Source: Bacillota bacterium (GTDB lineage: Bacteria; Bacillota; Clostridia; Lachnospirales; Lachnospiraceae). Taken from it: 35,147 nt of DNA. The notes below the pieces were generated by a model that was given only the letters and a program-made list of their open reading frames with translations, did not search any database and was not told the DNA's origin. Location of the stretch: the NCBI GenBank assembly GCA_030524555.1, contig JAUNGK010000008.1:1-35147 (forward strand), read 5' to 3'. This document shows positions 13,859 to 21,938 of this stretch, one piece after another. Made by a program: the position numbers and the translations under genes. Every line of letters begins with the position of its first letter. Positions within the stretch are counted from its first letter, which is position 1.

Positions 13859-15785
13859 AATCTGAAACAAGTGTTTCCCACTGGTCGTACAATGACAGAA
13901 GCTTAGTGTTTAAATCCTCCTGCTGCGCGGTTAATTCCTGCAGCTTGACTACATTAGTGGCATTTTCCGGCAGTGCCATTTCTGACTCCAGTTCTTTTAG
14001 TTCCGCTTCCAGAGCAGCAATGGTGTTCTCACATTTCTTTAAATCATTTTCCTTTTTGCGTTCTTTAGCCTGCATCTCCTTCTTGTTTTGCCAGTCCAGC
14101 TTGCTTTCGGAGGAAGCAGAAGCTTCCTTTTGGCAGGAGGCGGCAGAAGAGGAGGACTTGTTTAGCAGAGCGCTTTCCAGAGCATCCTTCTTTTCCAGAT
14201 AATAATCGTAATTACCAAGATAGCCGATCAGCTGCCCGCCGGTCAGATCCAGAATACGGCTGGCTGTACGATTGATAAAGTATCGGTCATGGGACACGTA
14301 GAGCACGGTACCCTCATAGGCATTAAGCGCATCCTCCAATATTTCCTTGGAGGTAATGTCTAAGTGGTTGGTAGGCTCGTCAAGAATCAAAAAATTGGAC
14401 TCGGAAAGCATCAGCTTGGCTAAGGATAAGCGTCCGCGCTCACCGCCGCTTAGATGATCAATCTGCTTGTAAACATCATCTCCGGTAAAGAGAAAAGCAG
14501 CTAAGGTGCTGCGGATTTCCGTGTTGTTTAAATAGGGATACTCGTCGGAAATTTCTTCAAACAAAGTTTTTTCCATGTGCAGTACATGATGCTCCTGGTC
14601 GTAGTATCCGATATGTACATTGGTTCCCAGTGTGATTTTGCCTGCATCAGCTTCAATAAGGCCGTTGATAATTTTTAAGATTGTGGTTTTGCCGGTACCG
14701 TTATCACCGATAATTGCAACATGCTCGCCGCGCTTAATATCCATGCCGATATCGGAAAAAAGCTCCTTATGGCCAAAGGACTTGGCAAGGCCCTCTATAT
14801 GAAGTACGTCATTGCCGCTGGTACATCTGGGAGTTAAGGTCATATGAATATCGGTGCGGGCTGTGGCAGGTTTATCCAGAACTTCAATTTTGTTTAGCAT
14901 CTTTTCACGACTTTCAGCTCTTTTGATGGATTTTTCCCGGTTAAAGGATTTGAGCTTTTCAATGACTTGTTCCTGATGCTTGATTTCCTGCTGCTGTTTT
15001 AAATATGCATTTAATGCAGCTGTGCGAAGCTGCTCCTTTTTGACGGCATAATCGGAATAATTACCTATAAAGGAGGTTGCCTTCGTCTGGTCAATTTCAA
15101 TGATTTTTCCGGCGATCCGATCCAGAAAATAGCGGTCATGGGAGACGATAAGCACAGCGCCCTTATAATTAAGCAGATAGGTTTCCAGCCAGGCAATGGA
15201 ATTAAGATCCAAGTGGTTAGTGGGCTCATCCAGTATAATTAAATCGGGTTTAAGAAGCAGAAGACGGCCTAGAGCTACCCGGGTTTTTTGACCTCCTGAT
15301 AAAGTAGAGATTTGCTTGGTAAATTCTTCCTCATCAAATCCCAATCCTTTTAATACTCCTGCAATTTCACTTTTGTAGGTATAACCGCCTGCAAACTCAA
15401 ATGAATGGGTAAGGCGTGAGTAAGCCTCCATAAGGTCTTCCAGCTCGTGACCGGATAGCTGCTTCATGGAAAGCTCCATCTGACGAATCCTTTCTTCCAT
15501 GGCAATTATATCGGACTTTACGGACAAAAGCTCATCATAGATGGAGCTTTCGCTGTTTACATCCTGATTTTGGGCAAGATATCCTAAGGTTTTGCCCTTG
15601 GCCAGTGTGACCTGTCCTTCATCGGGAGTCTGTTCCCCTACGATAATGCGAAGCAAAGTGGTTTTGCCGGCACCGTTGATACCTACAATGGCAGCCTTTT
15701 CATGGTCTTCGATATGAAAAGAAACGCCTGCAAGAACGGGCTGTTCGTTAAATGCTTTTGATATATTTTGGCACGATAAAATCAT
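13857..15785 (-). CDS. ABC-F family ATPase (YdiF/Uup-like)
   Basis: Soluble, duplicated ATP-binding-cassette protein with no membrane domain, 642 aa. ABC-F proteins act on ribosomes, as translation factors or antibiotic-protection factors. Domain 1 has Walker A GINGAGKTT (35-43), signature LSGGQ (162-166) and Walker B LIILDEPTNHLD (182-193). A charged helical inter-domain linker spans about 240-320. Domain 2 has GDNGTGKTT (360-368), LSGGE (445-449) and LILDEPTNHLD (466-476). A Lys/Glu-rich C-terminal coiled coil occupies about 565-638. The length equals that of Bacillus YdiF as I recall it, and the C-terminal extension fits that housekeeping-type subgroup. Nothing near it suggests drug-induced control, such as a leader peptide, so a resistance role is not claimed. 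It is the only clear minus-strand gene and is divergent from rex. Confidence 0.9.
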   Translation of the reverse strand: MILSCQNISKAFNEQPVLAGVSFHIEDHEKAAIVGINGAGKTTLLRIIVGEQTPDEGQVTLAKGKTLGYLAQNQDVNSESSIYDELLSVKSDIIAMEERIRQMELSMKQLSGHELEDLMEAYSRLTHSFEFAGGYTYKSEIAGVLKGLGFDEEEFTKQISTLSGGQKTRVALGRLLLLKPDLIILDEPTNHLDLNSIAWLETYLLNYKGAVLIVSHDRYFLDRIAGKIIEIDQTKATSFIGNYSDYAVKKEQLRTAALNAYLKQQQEIKHQEQVIEKLKSFNREKSIKRAESREKMLNKIEVLDKPATARTDIHMTLTPRCTSGNDVLHIEGLAKSFGHKELFSDIGMDIKRGEHVAIIGDNGTGKTTILKIINGLIEADAGKITLGTNVHIGYYDQEHHVLHMEKTLFEEISDEYPYLNNTEIRSTLAAFLFTGDDVYKQIDHLSGGERGRLSLAKLMLSESNFLILDEPTNHLDITSKEILEDALNAYEGTVLYVSHDRYFINRTASRILDLTGGQLIGYLGNYDYYLEKKDALESALLNKSSSSAASCQKEASASSESKLDWQNKKEMQAKERKKENDLKKCENTIAALEAELKELESEMALPENATNVVKLQELTAQQEDLNTKLLSLYDQWETLVSD

Positions 15786-15830
15786 AGTATTTTTCCTTTA
15801 TTAAGAGATAAAAATTTTTCTTCCCGTATC

Positions 15831-15859
15831 AGTTTACAGATGATGAAAGGGAATGTCAA
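15831..15859 (-). promoter_or_regulatory. Putative promoter of the ABC-F gene
   Basis: On the minus strand, TTGACA (15859-15854) and TAAACT (15836-15831) have a 17-base spacer and lie about 45 bases upstream of the ABC-F ATG. The -35 is perfect and the -10 matches 4 of 6. It sits back to back with the rex promoter. Confidence 0.55.
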
Positions 15860-15871
15860 TTGATTGACATT
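15852..15871. promoter_or_regulatory. Perfect palindrome formed by two back-to-back -35 boxes
   Basis: AATGTCAATTGATTGACATT is a 9-bp perfect inverted repeat with a 2-base centre. Each arm carries TTGACA in the direction of one of the two divergent genes. It may be simply a shared -35 region or also a binding site for a regulator controlling both genes. Confidence 0.6.
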
Positions 15872-15892
15872 ATTTTAACAGTGTTATATATT
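15864..15892 (+). promoter_or_regulatory. Putative rex promoter with possible Rex operator
   Basis: TTGACA (15864-15869) and TATATT (15887-15892) have a 17-base spacer. The spacer contains TTAACAG (15875-15881). Together with TTGACAT (15864-15870) this gives TTGACAT-TATT-TTAACAG, a partial match to the Rex consensus TTGTTAA-N4-TTAACAA. Rex autoregulation through this site is plausible but the left half-site is degenerate. Confidence 0.6.
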
Positions 15893-15936
15893 TATATTAT
15901 GCAAAAAAGCAACACAATGAAATAGGGGGAAGTCAG

Positions 15937-16581
15937 GTGGAGAACAAAGAAATTTCCCAGGCAGTGATAGCGCGTCTGCCAAGATATTTCCGGTATTTAG
16001 GAGAGCTTAAGGATGAGGGGATCGAGAGAATATCTTCTCAGGAGCTAAGTGATATTATGAAAGTGACAGCTTCCCAGATACGTCAGGATTTTAATAATTT
16101 CGGCGGCTTTGGACAGCAGGGCTACGGATACAAGGTTGAATATCTGTATGAGGAGATCGGCAGGATTTTAGGGCTCGATATGACCCATAACCTGATCATT
16201 ATCGGAGCAGGAAATCTTGGACAGGCACTTGCCAACTATATGAATTTTGAGAGAAGAGGCTTTTTATTTAGGGGGATATTTGATAATAACCCGGCTCTTT
16301 ACGGTAAAAGGATCAGGGAAATGGAAGTAAGGCCCATGGAGGAGATGGAAAGCTTTGTGAGAGAAAATCACATTGATATTGCAGTGCTTACCATTCCGAA
16401 AACCGGCGCAAGAGCCGTTGCGGAAAGACTGGTTGACAATGGAATACGTGGAATTTGGAATTTTGCGCATATTGATTTGAATGTTCCAAAGGAAATTCAG
16501 GTGGAAAACGTTCATCTGTCGGACAGTCTTATGAAGCTGGCATATAATATTAATCGATTTGAACAGGAAGGCGGAATTTAA
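15937..16581 (+). CDS. rex: Redox-sensing transcriptional repressor Rex
   Basis: Homodimeric repressor that senses the NADH/NAD+ ratio and, in clostridia, controls fermentation and hydrogen or butyrate pathways. The 214-aa product has an N-terminal winged helix (about 1-80, with RLPRYFRYLGEL and SSQELSDIMKVTASQIRQDFNNFG) and a Rossmann domain with the NAD-binding GAGNLG at 90-95. It ends with the family-typical swapped helix region (NVHLSDSLMKLAYNINRFE). The start is GTG 15937, preceded by AGGGGGAAG; the only nearby ATG (15917) hits a stop at once. A possible Rex site lies in its own promoter. The next gene starts immediately after the stop codon. Length and motifs are normal for the family. 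Confidence 0.95.
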   Translation: MENKEISQAVIARLPRYFRYLGELKDEGIERISSQELSDIMKVTASQIRQDFNNFGGFGQQGYGYKVEYLYEEIGRILGLDMTHNLIIIGAGNLGQALANYMNFERRGFLFRGIFDNNPALYGKRIREMEVRPMEEMESFVRENHIDIAVLTIPKTGARAVAERLVDNGIRGIWNFAHIDLNVPKEIQVENVHLSDSLMKLAYNINRFEQEGGI

Positions 16582-17187
16582 ATGTCCAGAACGGATGAAA
16601 TTTATAAACCGGCGCTTTTGGGGAGGAAAATACCGGTGCTTACATTGGATCATAAGTGGCACCAGCTGTTTACCCAGACACAGCCGGATCAGTATATTAA
16701 GCATCTGGAGGATGAATTGAATGAACTGCTGAAAAGGCAGGGGAAGGCCAAAAGTGAGAGCAGCAGGATTAAAGCGCTGAAGAAGAAACTGATGCAGGAG
16801 ATTGTGGAAAATGCAGCAGACGCTTCTATGGAAAATAATGAGAAAGCACAAAAGAAGGCGGCAGAAAGTAAGCGCTTGATTGAAGAATGCAATGAAAAGC
16901 TGAAGGAATATGAAGATGAGCTTTTGTTTCTTCCAAGAGAAATTGATCGTGTAAACAGGGAACTAATGCTTCGTACTATGGAGGTTTGCTATAGCAGACT
17001 AAAAGAAAATGAAAAAGAGATAGAAGAAAATACGCAGTGGATTAACAAAGCGCGTGTGGAATTAAAAAAGCGTCTGGTCAGAAAACAGGAAAAGGAGCTG
17101 ATGAATCAGGAGCTTTACTCCTATATGCATGATATTTTCGGAGCAGAGGTGATTGAGATATTTGATATGGAACATCAGAAGGAATAG
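16582..17187 (+). CDS. Conserved-looking coiled-coil protein of unknown function
   Basis: Not a family I recognise. The 201-aa, highly charged protein begins with a non-helical N-terminus (MSRTDEIYKPALLGRKIPVL, ending about residue 35). Two long Glu/Lys-rich coiled-coil segments follow at about 38-115 and 125-180, then a short hydrophobic tail (YMHDIFGAEVIEIFDM). No signal peptide, membrane segment or cysteine pairs were seen. Its ATG follows the rex TAA with no gap and its own RBS is weak, so translation is probably coupled to rex. That coupling suggests a product needed with Rex, or a structural protein whose position is historical. Long coiled coils suggest oligomerisation or a scaffold role, but nothing more specific can be said. 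Confidence 0.75.
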   Translation: MSRTDEIYKPALLGRKIPVLTLDHKWHQLFTQTQPDQYIKHLEDELNELLKRQGKAKSESSRIKALKKKLMQEIVENAADASMENNEKAQKKAAESKRLIEECNEKLKEYEDELLFLPREIDRVNRELMLRTMEVCYSRLKENEKEIEENTQWINKARVELKKRLVRKQEKELMNQELYSYMHDIFGAEVIEIFDMEHQKE

Positions 17188-17273
17188 GATAGGATGCGTC
17201 ATGACCAAGGATGGTATGTGGCGCATTTCCCATGTAGATAAAGCGATGGAAGTGACGGAGAGGAAGTGATAGC

Positions 17274-18782
17274 TTGCAATATGCAGTGACGTCAGCTGAA
17301 ATGAAATTTTATGATGCCGAAACAATTTCCAAAATCGGAATGCCTTCCCTTGTGCTGATGGAGCGGGCAGCCTTGGAAACGGTAAGAGTGCTTACAGAGG
17401 AAGGAAAAGCCGGAGGAAAGGTGCTGGTTGTGGCAGGTGTGGGAAATAACGGAGGGGATGGATTGGCTATCGGGCGAATGCTTGCCCTTTCGGGAGCTGA
17501 GGTAACCTTTTTACTGGCAGGCAGTGAGGATAAGGCATCCTCTGAGACCAAAAGTCAAATAGAAATCCTGAGAAATTTAGGGTTTTCCATACAGAGCAAA
17601 TTGAAAAATCGCGAATATGATATTGTAATAGATGCTTTGTTTGGTATAGGATTAGGGCGTCCGATTGAGGGAGCATATCGGGAGCTTGTGGAAGAAATGG
17701 AGAAAATGAGACAGAGGGGCGCATTGGTCTGCAGCGTGGATATTCCCTCAGGTATCAGTGCTGATACAGGAAAAATAATGGGCTGTGCAGTCAAAGCGGA
17801 TGTGACGGTGACCTATGCCTTTGCAAAAAGGGGAGAACTGCTTTATCCGGGAAGAGAATATACGGGAAAGCTGGTTGTAAGAGATATCGGCATTCCACAT
17901 AAGCTGACAGAGCAGTTAAAGCCGGAGACATTTTTTTACGATAAGAGGGATGTGCCCTGGCGCATGCCGAAAAGAAGGCCTGACGGAAATAAAGGAACAT
18001 TTGGTAAGGTTCTGCTCATTTCGGGCAGCCTTGATATGTGTGGAGCCTGTATTCTGTGCGGAAGCAGTATTTTGCGAGCCGGAGCGGGAATGGTAAAGAT
18101 TATCTCTCCGGAATGCAACAGGGAAATTATACAGAAATCGTTGCCGGAGGCCATGCTTTATTCCTATGAACAATTTCCTAAGGAGAATCAGCTGCAAAAA
18201 TCCCTTGAATGGGCAGATATAATTGTTGCAGGCCCGGGGCTTGGAATGGGAAAGGAGGCATATTTTTTGACGGAGTATTGCCTGCTTAATGGCAAAATTC
18301 CGATGGTACTTGATGCAGATGCACTGAATCTGATCGGAAAGCATAAGGAGCTGGCAGAGCTTTTAAGAAGGCAGGACGGAAAAAGAATTGTGCTTACGCC
18401 TCATCCGGGAGAGCTTGTCAGGCTTCTTGACACAGATATGGAATCCTATCGGGAAAAGCGCATGGAAACGGTAAAAGAGGCGGCGAAGCGGTATGGATGT
18501 GTTCTGGCCTCTAAGGATGCTGTAACCGTGGTTTTGGGAGAGGCAGAAGGGGGAGTGTTTATCAACACTTCAGGTAATGACGGCATGGCAACGGCAGGAA
18601 GCGGAGATGTATTGGCAGGAATAATAGGAGGCCTGATGGCACAAAGGCTGCCTGCATATGAAGCGGCCTGTCTTGGTGTTTATCTTCACGGAAGAGCAGG
18701 GGATGAAGCAGTTATGGAAAACGGAAAATACGCAGTAACAGCAACGGATATTGTAAGATATCTTTCCCGTGTAATGAAATAA
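17274..18782 (+). CDS. nnr: Bifunctional NAD(P)H-hydrate epimerase / ADP-dependent NAD(P)H-hydrate dehydratase
   Basis: Metabolite-repair enzyme that converts hydrated, inactive NAD(P)HX back to NAD(P)H. The 502-aa product fuses the two domains. The N-terminal epimerase (YjeF_N, about 1-215) has GNNGGDG at 57-63 and DALFGIGLGRPIEG. The C-terminal dehydratase (ribokinase-like, about 230-500) has GTFGKVLLISGS, AGPGLGMG, VLDADALN, LTPHPGE and the catalytic TAGSGD at 440-445 with Asp445. The start is TTG 17274: an in-frame stop at 17253-17255 leaves no upstream ATG, and MQYAVTSAEMKFYD aligns well with family N-termini. GGAGAGGAAG precedes it. It lies downstream of rex and before alr. In many Firmicutes an acpS gene sits in this neighbourhood, but I saw none here. 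Confidence 0.93.
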   Translation: MQYAVTSAEMKFYDAETISKIGMPSLVLMERAALETVRVLTEEGKAGGKVLVVAGVGNNGGDGLAIGRMLALSGAEVTFLLAGSEDKASSETKSQIEILRNLGFSIQSKLKNREYDIVIDALFGIGLGRPIEGAYRELVEEMEKMRQRGALVCSVDIPSGISADTGKIMGCAVKADVTVTYAFAKRGELLYPGREYTGKLVVRDIGIPHKLTEQLKPETFFYDKRDVPWRMPKRRPDGNKGTFGKVLLISGSLDMCGACILCGSSILRAGAGMVKIISPECNREIIQKSLPEAMLYSYEQFPKENQLQKSLEWADIIVAGPGLGMGKEAYFLTEYCLLNGKIPMVLDADALNLIGKHKELAELLRRQDGKRIVLTPHPGELVRLLDTDMESYREKRMETVKEAAKRYGCVLASKDAVTVVLGEAEGGVFINTSGNDGMATAGSGDVLAGIIGGLMAQRLPAYEAACLGVYLHGRAGDEAVMENGKYAVTATDIVRYLSRVMK

Positions 18783-18815
18783 AGGCATATTAAGGGGCGA
18801 TCAGGAGAGAAAGGC

Positions 18816-20021
18816 ATGGTGGACATCATGAGAGAAGACTATCAGCGTGTATATGCAGAGGTAAATTTGGATGCTATAAGAAGTAATATGGAAAATATGA
18901 AGGCAAATCTTGCACAGGGAACTAAAATGATTGGTGTAATTAAAACTGACGGCTACGGGCATGGGGCTGTTCCACTGGGAAAAGAGCTCGAAATGCTGGA
19001 TTATGTGTGGGGCTTTGCGGTAGCAACAGCGGAGGAAGCGTTGCTGCTGCGGCATGCAGGACTAAAAAAGCCTGTGTTGATTTTGGGATATACCTTTCCC
19101 TACAGCTATGAAAGCCTGATCAGGGAAGACATTAGGATGGCAGTCTTTCGTTATGATACACTGAAGGAGCTTTCAGAGACATGTGCCGCTCTAAAGAGGA
19201 AGGGTGTGAACGCAAAAGCAAAGGTTCACGTTAAGGTAGATACTGGAATGAGCCGTATCGGGGTTACACCTGATGAAAAGGGGCTTGCTTTCGTTCAAAG
19301 CGCATTTGATACGGAAAATGTGGAGGTGGAAGGTATATTTACCCACTTTGCCAGAGCTGATGAAACAGATAAATCCGCAGCAAAGAAGCAGCTGTCTGCA
19401 TTTGAAAGCTTCTTACAGCTTATCAAGGATAGGACGGGAAAAGAAATTCCTCTTAAGCACTGCTCTAACAGTGCAGGGATTATTGAGCTACCCGAGGCAA
19501 ATATGGATGTGGTAAGAGCCGGAATTACGCTTTACGGACTGTGGCCTTCCGAGCAGGTTCGAAAGGACATTGTAAGCCTGACCCCTGCGTTGTCGTTGTA
19601 TAGTCATATTGTTTATATAAAGGAGATAGAGGCAGGAACCCAGGTCAGCTATGGAGGAACCTTTACTGCGGCTTCCAGAATGCGGATCGCAACCATTCCG
19701 GCAGGGTACGGTGACGGTTATCCCAGAGGCTTATCAGGAAAGGGATATGTGCTGGTACACGGGAGGAGAGCGCCCATTCTCGGAAGAGTCTGCATGGATC
19801 AGTTTATGATTGATGTGACGAACATTCCTGAGGCTGTACAGGGGGATAGGGTAACCCTGATCGGGCAGGACGGACAGGAGAAAATCACCATGGAAATGCT
19901 GGGTGAAATATCGGGGAGATTTAATTATGAGCTTGCCTGTGATTTGGGAAAACGTATCCCGAGAGTTTATACAAAAGGCGGAAAAATCCTGTATACCAAG
20001 GATTATTATCAGGATTTTTAA
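18816..20021 (+). CDS. alr: Alanine racemase
   Basis: PLP-dependent interconversion of L- and D-alanine, providing D-Ala for peptidoglycan. The 401-aa product has an alanine racemase TIM barrel with PLP lysine Lys43 in VIKTDGYGHG and the second catalytic base Tyr279 in QVSYGGTFTA. Further family features are IPAGYGDGYPRGLS, GRVCMDQFMIDVT and a C-terminal beta domain. The common AVVKANAYGHG text is changed to GVIKTDGYGHG, which leaves the key Lys and Tyr intact. ATG 18816 has AGGAG eight bases upstream. It is followed, as in Bacillus, by a MazF/EndoA-type gene. Confidence 0.95.
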   Translation: MVDIMREDYQRVYAEVNLDAIRSNMENMKANLAQGTKMIGVIKTDGYGHGAVPLGKELEMLDYVWGFAVATAEEALLLRHAGLKKPVLILGYTFPYSYESLIREDIRMAVFRYDTLKELSETCAALKRKGVNAKAKVHVKVDTGMSRIGVTPDEKGLAFVQSAFDTENVEVEGIFTHFARADETDKSAAKKQLSAFESFLQLIKDRTGKEIPLKHCSNSAGIIELPEANMDVVRAGITLYGLWPSEQVRKDIVSLTPALSLYSHIVYIKEIEAGTQVSYGGTFTAASRMRIATIPAGYGDGYPRGLSGKGYVLVHGRRAPILGRVCMDQFMIDVTNIPEAVQGDRVTLIGQDGQEKITMEMLGEISGRFNYELACDLGKRIPRVYTKGGKILYTKDYYQDF

Positions 20022-20027
20022 ACGCAT

Positions 20028-20057
20028 CTGAATACCTTCTGACAATACGGTTATAAT
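20028..20057 (+). promoter_or_regulatory. Possible promoter of the mazF-like gene
   Basis: A perfect -10 TATAAT (20052-20057) lies 43 bases before the TTG start. The best -35 at the proper distance is CTGAAT (20028-20033, 18-base spacer), which is weak. The toxin gene could therefore be transcribed independently of alr. Confidence 0.45.
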
Positions 20058-20100
20058 ACTTAATGCTAAAAATCATATTGGAATGAAGGATGTGTGAAGG

Positions 20101-20463
20101 TTGAGAAGAGGAGATATTTATTACGCTGATTTAAGACCGGTAATTGGATCGGAGCAGGGAGGAATAAGACCCGTTTTGATTGTTCAAAATGATGTAGGAA
20201 ACAGACACAGCCCGACGATTATCTGTGCAGCAATCACGTCAAAGCTGAATAAAGCTAAGCTTCCGACCCATATTGAGCTAAGTGCCGGAAGATATGATAT
20301 GGTCAAGGATTCTGTGATTTTGCTTGAGCAGCTTAGAACCATTGACAAGAAGCGGCTTAAGGATAAGGTATGTCATCTGGATGAGGATATTATGAGAGAG
20401 GTTAATCGGGGGCTTATGATCAGTTTAGAGCTTGGTACATACATTGAACTGAGCAAAACTTGA
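20101..20463 (+). CDS. MazF/PemK-family endoribonuclease (EndoA/NdoA-like), no adjacent antitoxin
   Basis: Sequence-specific mRNA interferase of the MazF family, 120 aa, very similar in text to Bacillus Endo[36 protein letters not shown] and [13 protein letters not shown]. Residues matching the EndoA catalytic pair are present, Arg23 in GGIRPVL and Thr46 in AAITSK. The start is TTG 20101, because an in-frame TGA lies at 20095-20097 and no ATG is available; GAAGGA lies 10 bases upstream. In Bacillus subtilis the order is alr - antitoxin (ndoAI) - toxin. Here only 79 bases separate alr from the toxin, and I see no ORF that could encode a MazE-like antitoxin. The antitoxin may be elsewhere, or the protein may be controlled differently. 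Confidence 0.9.
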   Translation: MRRGDIYYADLRPVIGSEQGGIRPVLIVQNDVGNRHSPTIICAAITSKLNKAKLPTHIELSAGRYDMVKDSVILLEQLRTIDKKRLKDKVCHLDEDIMREVNRGLMISLELGTYIELSKT

Positions 20464-20488
20464 CGATAGGAACAGGAAATGCTATAGT
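20460..20488 (+). promoter_or_regulatory. Promoter of the CNNM/CBS gene, overlapping the end of mazF
   Basis: TTGACG (20460-20465) and TATAGT (20483-20488) have an exact 17-base spacer. The -35 overlaps the mazF stop codon. The RBS AAAGGAG (20511-20517) and ATG 20526 follow. Confidence 0.65.
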
Positions 20489-20525
20489 TTATTTTGATAT
20501 TTTGCGCAAAAAAGGAGATGGGAAA

Positions 20526-21926
20526 ATGGACGACGGCGGGCCTACGGCCAGTTATGTGATATTCTTTGCATTATTGCTGATTGATATGCTTTTTTATGGG
20601 TTTGGAGCAGCCATTAAGGATTTGAACTCCAAGGAGTTATCCGAGCAGGCGGCGGAAGGAAGCAAAAAGGCGAAGCGGCTTCATGAAATTTCAGAAGCCC
20701 CTGAGCAGTACATAAATACCGTACAGTTGATCGTTACGCTGATTAATTTAATTATGGGTGGTTTTTTTCTGCAGGTTTTCGGCAGGGTGGCGCATAGGGT
20801 ATTGGATGCCGGAGTCAGTGGTTATCTGAAGGATATGGTGGTTTCACCGCAGATTATCACTGCATTGGCCTTTATCCTGGCAGGTGCCGCATTGATGTAC
20901 ATATTGCTGACCTTTGGTGTTTTAATACCAAAACGTCTCGGGGCGCGTTATGCTGAAAAATGGGCATATGGCTGTATAAATCCGATTTACCATGTTATGA
21001 AGCTTTTTTCACCGCTTACAGGGCTTATCTCGGTAACCTCCAAAGGTGTGCTTTACTTATTCGGCATTCAGGAGGATGACAATTCCGAGGATGTGACGGA
21101 GGAAGAGATTATTTCCATGGTAAATGAAGGTCATGAACAGGGCGTTTTGCTTGCAACGGAAGCGGAAATGATTAACAATATTTTTGAGTTCGGAGACAAG
21201 GAAGCGCAGAATATTATGACCCACAGAAATAATATTCTGGCCATAGACAGGAATATGACCCTTGAGGATGCCCTTGATTATATGTTAAATGAGCATAAGA
21301 GCCGCTTCCCGGTTATAGAGGAGAACATTGATAATATTATCGGTATTCTTCATTTCAGGGATGCGTTCGGAGCGCACAGGGAGCAGTCAAACAGATCGCG
21401 TCCGGTAGGAGATATTGAAGGTCTGGTTCGGGAAGCGGTGTTTGTTCCTGAGACTAAGAATATTGATGTGCTTTTTAAGTCCATGCAGCATACCAAGACG
21501 CAGATGGTGATTGTGGTGGATGAGTATGGACAAACTGCGGGTCTCTTGGCGATGGAGGATATTCTTGAAGAAATTGTGGGGGATATTCTTGACGAGTATG
21601 ATGAGGATGAAGCTCATATTGAAGAAACAGAAAATGCAGATGAATACATCATAGATGGTATTACCCCCTTAGATGAGCTGGAGGAGAGATTTGGAATTTC
21701 CTTCCATGAGGATGAATTTGAAACATTGAACGGATTTTTAATTTCCAAAATGGAGAAGATTCCGGAGGAAAATGAGAAATTTTCCATTGAGGTTGACGGC
21801 TATAGTTTTGGCATTCTGTCTGTTGAGAACAGAATGATTAAAAGTGTTCTTGTCAAAAAGCTTCCGGTCAAAAAAGAAGCTGTTCCCTTAGCGGAGCAGG
21901 AAGAAAATACAAATATACAGGAATAA
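20526..21926 (+). CDS. CNNM/HlyC-CorC family membrane protein with CBS pair
   Basis: Integral membrane protein of the DUF21/CNNM family, members of which are linked to divalent cation (Mg2+, Co2+) efflux; old 'hemolysin' names are historical. The 466-aa product from ATG 20526 has membrane segments at about 10-33, 65-88 and 110-138 (DUF21, ending in VLIPKRLG). Two CBS motifs follow at about 229-282 (IMTHRNNILAIDRNMTLEDAL) and 297-352 (VFVPETKNIDVLFKSMQ... VVDEYGQTAGLLAMEDILEEIVGDI). A CorC/HlyC C-terminal domain lies at about 372-448. The acidic text DEYDEDEAHIEE follows the CBS pair. The in-frame TTG at 20460 is rejected as the start because it forms the -35 box and has no RBS. CBS domains suggest adenine-nucleotide control. 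The transported ion is not evident from sequence. Confidence 0.88.
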   Translation: MDDGGPTASYVIFFALLLIDMLFYGFGAAIKDLNSKELSEQAAEGSKKAKRLHEISEAPEQYINTVQLIVTLINLIMGGFFLQVFGRVAHRVLDAGVSGYLKDMVVSPQIITALAFILAGAALMYILLTFGVLIPKRLGARYAEKWAYGCINPIYHVMKLFSPLTGLISVTSKGVLYLFGIQEDDNSEDVTEEEIISMVNEGHEQGVLLATEAEMINNIFEFGDKEAQNIMTHRNNILAIDRNMTLEDALDYMLNEHKSRFPVIEENIDNIIGILHFRDAFGAHREQSNRSRPVGDIEGLVREAVFVPETKNIDVLFKSMQHTKTQMVIVVDEYGQTAGLLAMEDILEEIVGDILDEYDEDEAHIEETENADEYIIDGITPLDELEERFGISFHEDEFETLNGFLISKMEKIPEENEKFSIEVDGYSFGILSVENRMIKSVLVKKLPVKKEAVPLAEQEENTNIQE

Positions 21927-21938
21927 GAGGAGAGAGTT

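Noticed and set aside
13857..15785. ABC-F protein as an antibiotic-resistance determinant
   Set aside because: Length and C-terminal coiled coil resemble the housekeeping YdiF/Uup group, and there is no attenuator-type leader peptide or mobile-element context.
16264..16851. 195-aa minus-strand open frame across rex and the coiled-coil gene
   Set aside because: It is a shadow of two well-supported genes; its composition (Phe, His, Ile, Cys-rich) is typical of antisense reading.
17201..17269. Tiny 22-aa ORF (MTKDGMWRISHVDKAMEVTERK) between the coiled-coil gene and nnr
   Set aside because: It has only a modest RBS-like AGGATAGG upstream, no recognisable motif and no repeat of its product elsewhere. 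An ORF this short is expected by chance in an 86-base gap.
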